6,707 nt of DNA from an uncultured Rothia sp. (GTDB taxonomy: Bacteria > Actinomycetota > Actinomycetes > Actinomycetales > Micrococcaceae): the NCBI RefSeq assembly GCF_937976295.1, contig NZ_CALJRY010000379.1, forward strand, positions 1 to 6,707. Reading direction: 5' to 3'. Shown here piece by piece: positions 6,261-6,707 of this stretch (positions within the stretch are counted from its first letter, which is position 1; each line of letters opens with the position of its first letter). Under the pieces are notes generated by a model. It ran no database searches. It was not told the DNA's origin and saw nothing but the letters and a program-made list of their open reading frames with translations. A program made the translations under genes and the position numbers.

Positions 6261-6331
6261 TATACGTCACGTTCGCTGTGGCTTTTCCTGCCTTTTCGGT
6301 TTTTACCCTTTTCTTCTCATACATTTATTTC

Positions 6332-6360
6332 TTGAAACAAACCGTGAGGGTGGATATTTT
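6332..6360 (+). promoter_or_regulatory. Alternative coaA promoter candidate
   Basis: TTGAAA (6332-6337) and TATTTT (6355-6360) are spaced by 17 nt, close to sigma-70 form. Transcription would start near 6367 and give a leader of about 27 nt, but that leader holds no ribosome binding site at a usable distance. This makes it a weaker explanation than the downstream box. Confidence 0.3.
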
Positions 6361-6380
6361 CCCCGCGGGCTGAAAGTTCG

Positions 6381-6386
6381 TACACT
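6381..6386 (+). promoter_or_regulatory. -10 box of coaA, probable leaderless start
   Basis: TACACT ends 7 nt before the ATG at 6394, so the predicted first transcribed base is at or beside the start codon. The bases between (tagataa) contain no Shine-Dalgarno sequence. No good -35 hexamer sits 17-18 nt upstream. The arrangement mirrors that of glmS on the other strand. Confidence 0.5.
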
Positions 6387-6393
6387 TAGATAA

Positions 6394-6707
6394 ATGAGCA
6401 CCGCACCGTATTTTTCTGGCGATGACCGCTTCATGCATCTTGACCGTTCCCGTTGGTCACACCTAGCCGATGAGATTTCTGTTCCCCTCAGCGCTGAGGA
6501 AATTGAGTCTCTTCGAGGTCTGGGTGAAACTGTCGACCTTGAAGAGGTGCAGCGTATTTATCTGCCGGTTTCTCGACTCCTGAATCTGTATGTGACTGCC
6601 GCTTCTTCGCTGAACCATATGACGAATGATTTTCTGCATGTGTCTCAGCGCCGCGTGCCGTTCATTATTGGTGTGGCGGGTTCTGTTGCGGTGGGTAAGT
6701 CGACGAC
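6394..6707 (+). CDS. coaA: Type I pantothenate kinase, N-terminal part (runs off window)
   Basis: The first 104 codons of an enzyme that phosphorylates pantothenate to 4'-phosphopantothenate with ATP, the committed and usually CoA-inhibited step of CoA synthesis in the cytoplasm. The product starts MSTAPYFSGDDRF. It contains the family's N-terminal region (LSAEEIESLRGLGETVDL at 32-49, IYLPVSRLLNLYV at 55-67) and then VPFIIGVAGSVAVGKST (88-104), the type I CoaA Walker A loop with Lys102. The frame is open to the last base; the family is usually about 310 residues, so roughly two thirds lies outside. I set the start at the ATG at 6394 because the open reading and the family's usual distance to the P-loop (about 90-100 residues) both fit. 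No ribosome binding site precedes it, and it appears leaderless. It diverges from glmS, and its product supplies CoA used by AcpS nearby. Confidence 0.95.
   Translation, partial: MSTAPYFSGDDRFMHLDRSRWSHLADEISVPLSAEEIESLRGLGETVDLEEVQRIYLPVSRLLNLYVTAASSLNHMTNDFLHVSQRRVPFIIGVAGSVAVGKST

Noticed and set aside
4236..6335. A 699-residue plus-strand open frame opposite glmS.
   Set aside because: It is Cys-, Val- and Asp-rich, starts inside the glmS terminator and runs antisense through the whole gene. GlmS motifs on the minus strand are unequivocal. It is a codon-bias shadow.
6210..6393. A glmS ribozyme or riboswitch upstream of glmS.
   Set aside because: That element is known mainly from Firmicutes. 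The -10 box beside the ATG leaves no leader to hold it, and no pseudoknot-like structure is visible.

Overview
The window looks like a chromosomal piece of a moderately high-GC actinobacterium, most probably a Micrococcaceae member close to Rothia. This is inferred from the actinobacterial form of each protein (a CoaA with the GVAGSVAVGKST P-loop, a fused NnrE-NnrD, a 627-residue GlmS), TANNNT-type -10 boxes and genes that seem to be translated without a leader. No database search was possible, so the genus is an inference.

Layout. Positions 1-131 are an intergenic or edge stretch with no confident gene. Positions 132-1700 (+) encode a membrane-bound polyprenyl-phosphate sugar-1-phosphate transferase that starts an exopolysaccharide, capsule or wall-glycan repeat unit. 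It converges on nnr (1933-3519, -), and the two are separated by a 19-bp perfect hairpin (1812-1856) that can terminate from both sides. Going leftward from the right-hand genes, glmS (4326-6209, -) ends at its own near-perfect 43-nt palindromic terminator (4229-4271). acpS (3608-4048, -) and nnr follow and are probably co-transcribed. coaA (6394 to the edge, +) diverges from glmS across a 184-nt spacer.

Function. The minus-strand genes and coaA are housekeeping genes tied together by metabolism. CoaA makes 4'-phosphopantothenate, the committed step to CoA. AcpS moves phosphopantetheine from CoA onto acyl carrier protein. Nnr repairs hydrated NAD(P)H. GlmS makes glucosamine-6-phosphate for UDP-GlcNAc, peptidoglycan and other glycans. 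The sugar transferase is the only accessory-type gene and is linked to envelope glycan production.

I found no mobile element, CRISPR array, RNA gene or clearly new system. The points most worth a second look are small-scale: two divergent genes that both appear leaderless, and short tandem repeats that overlap the stop codons of acpS and glmS and add extra stops in other frames.
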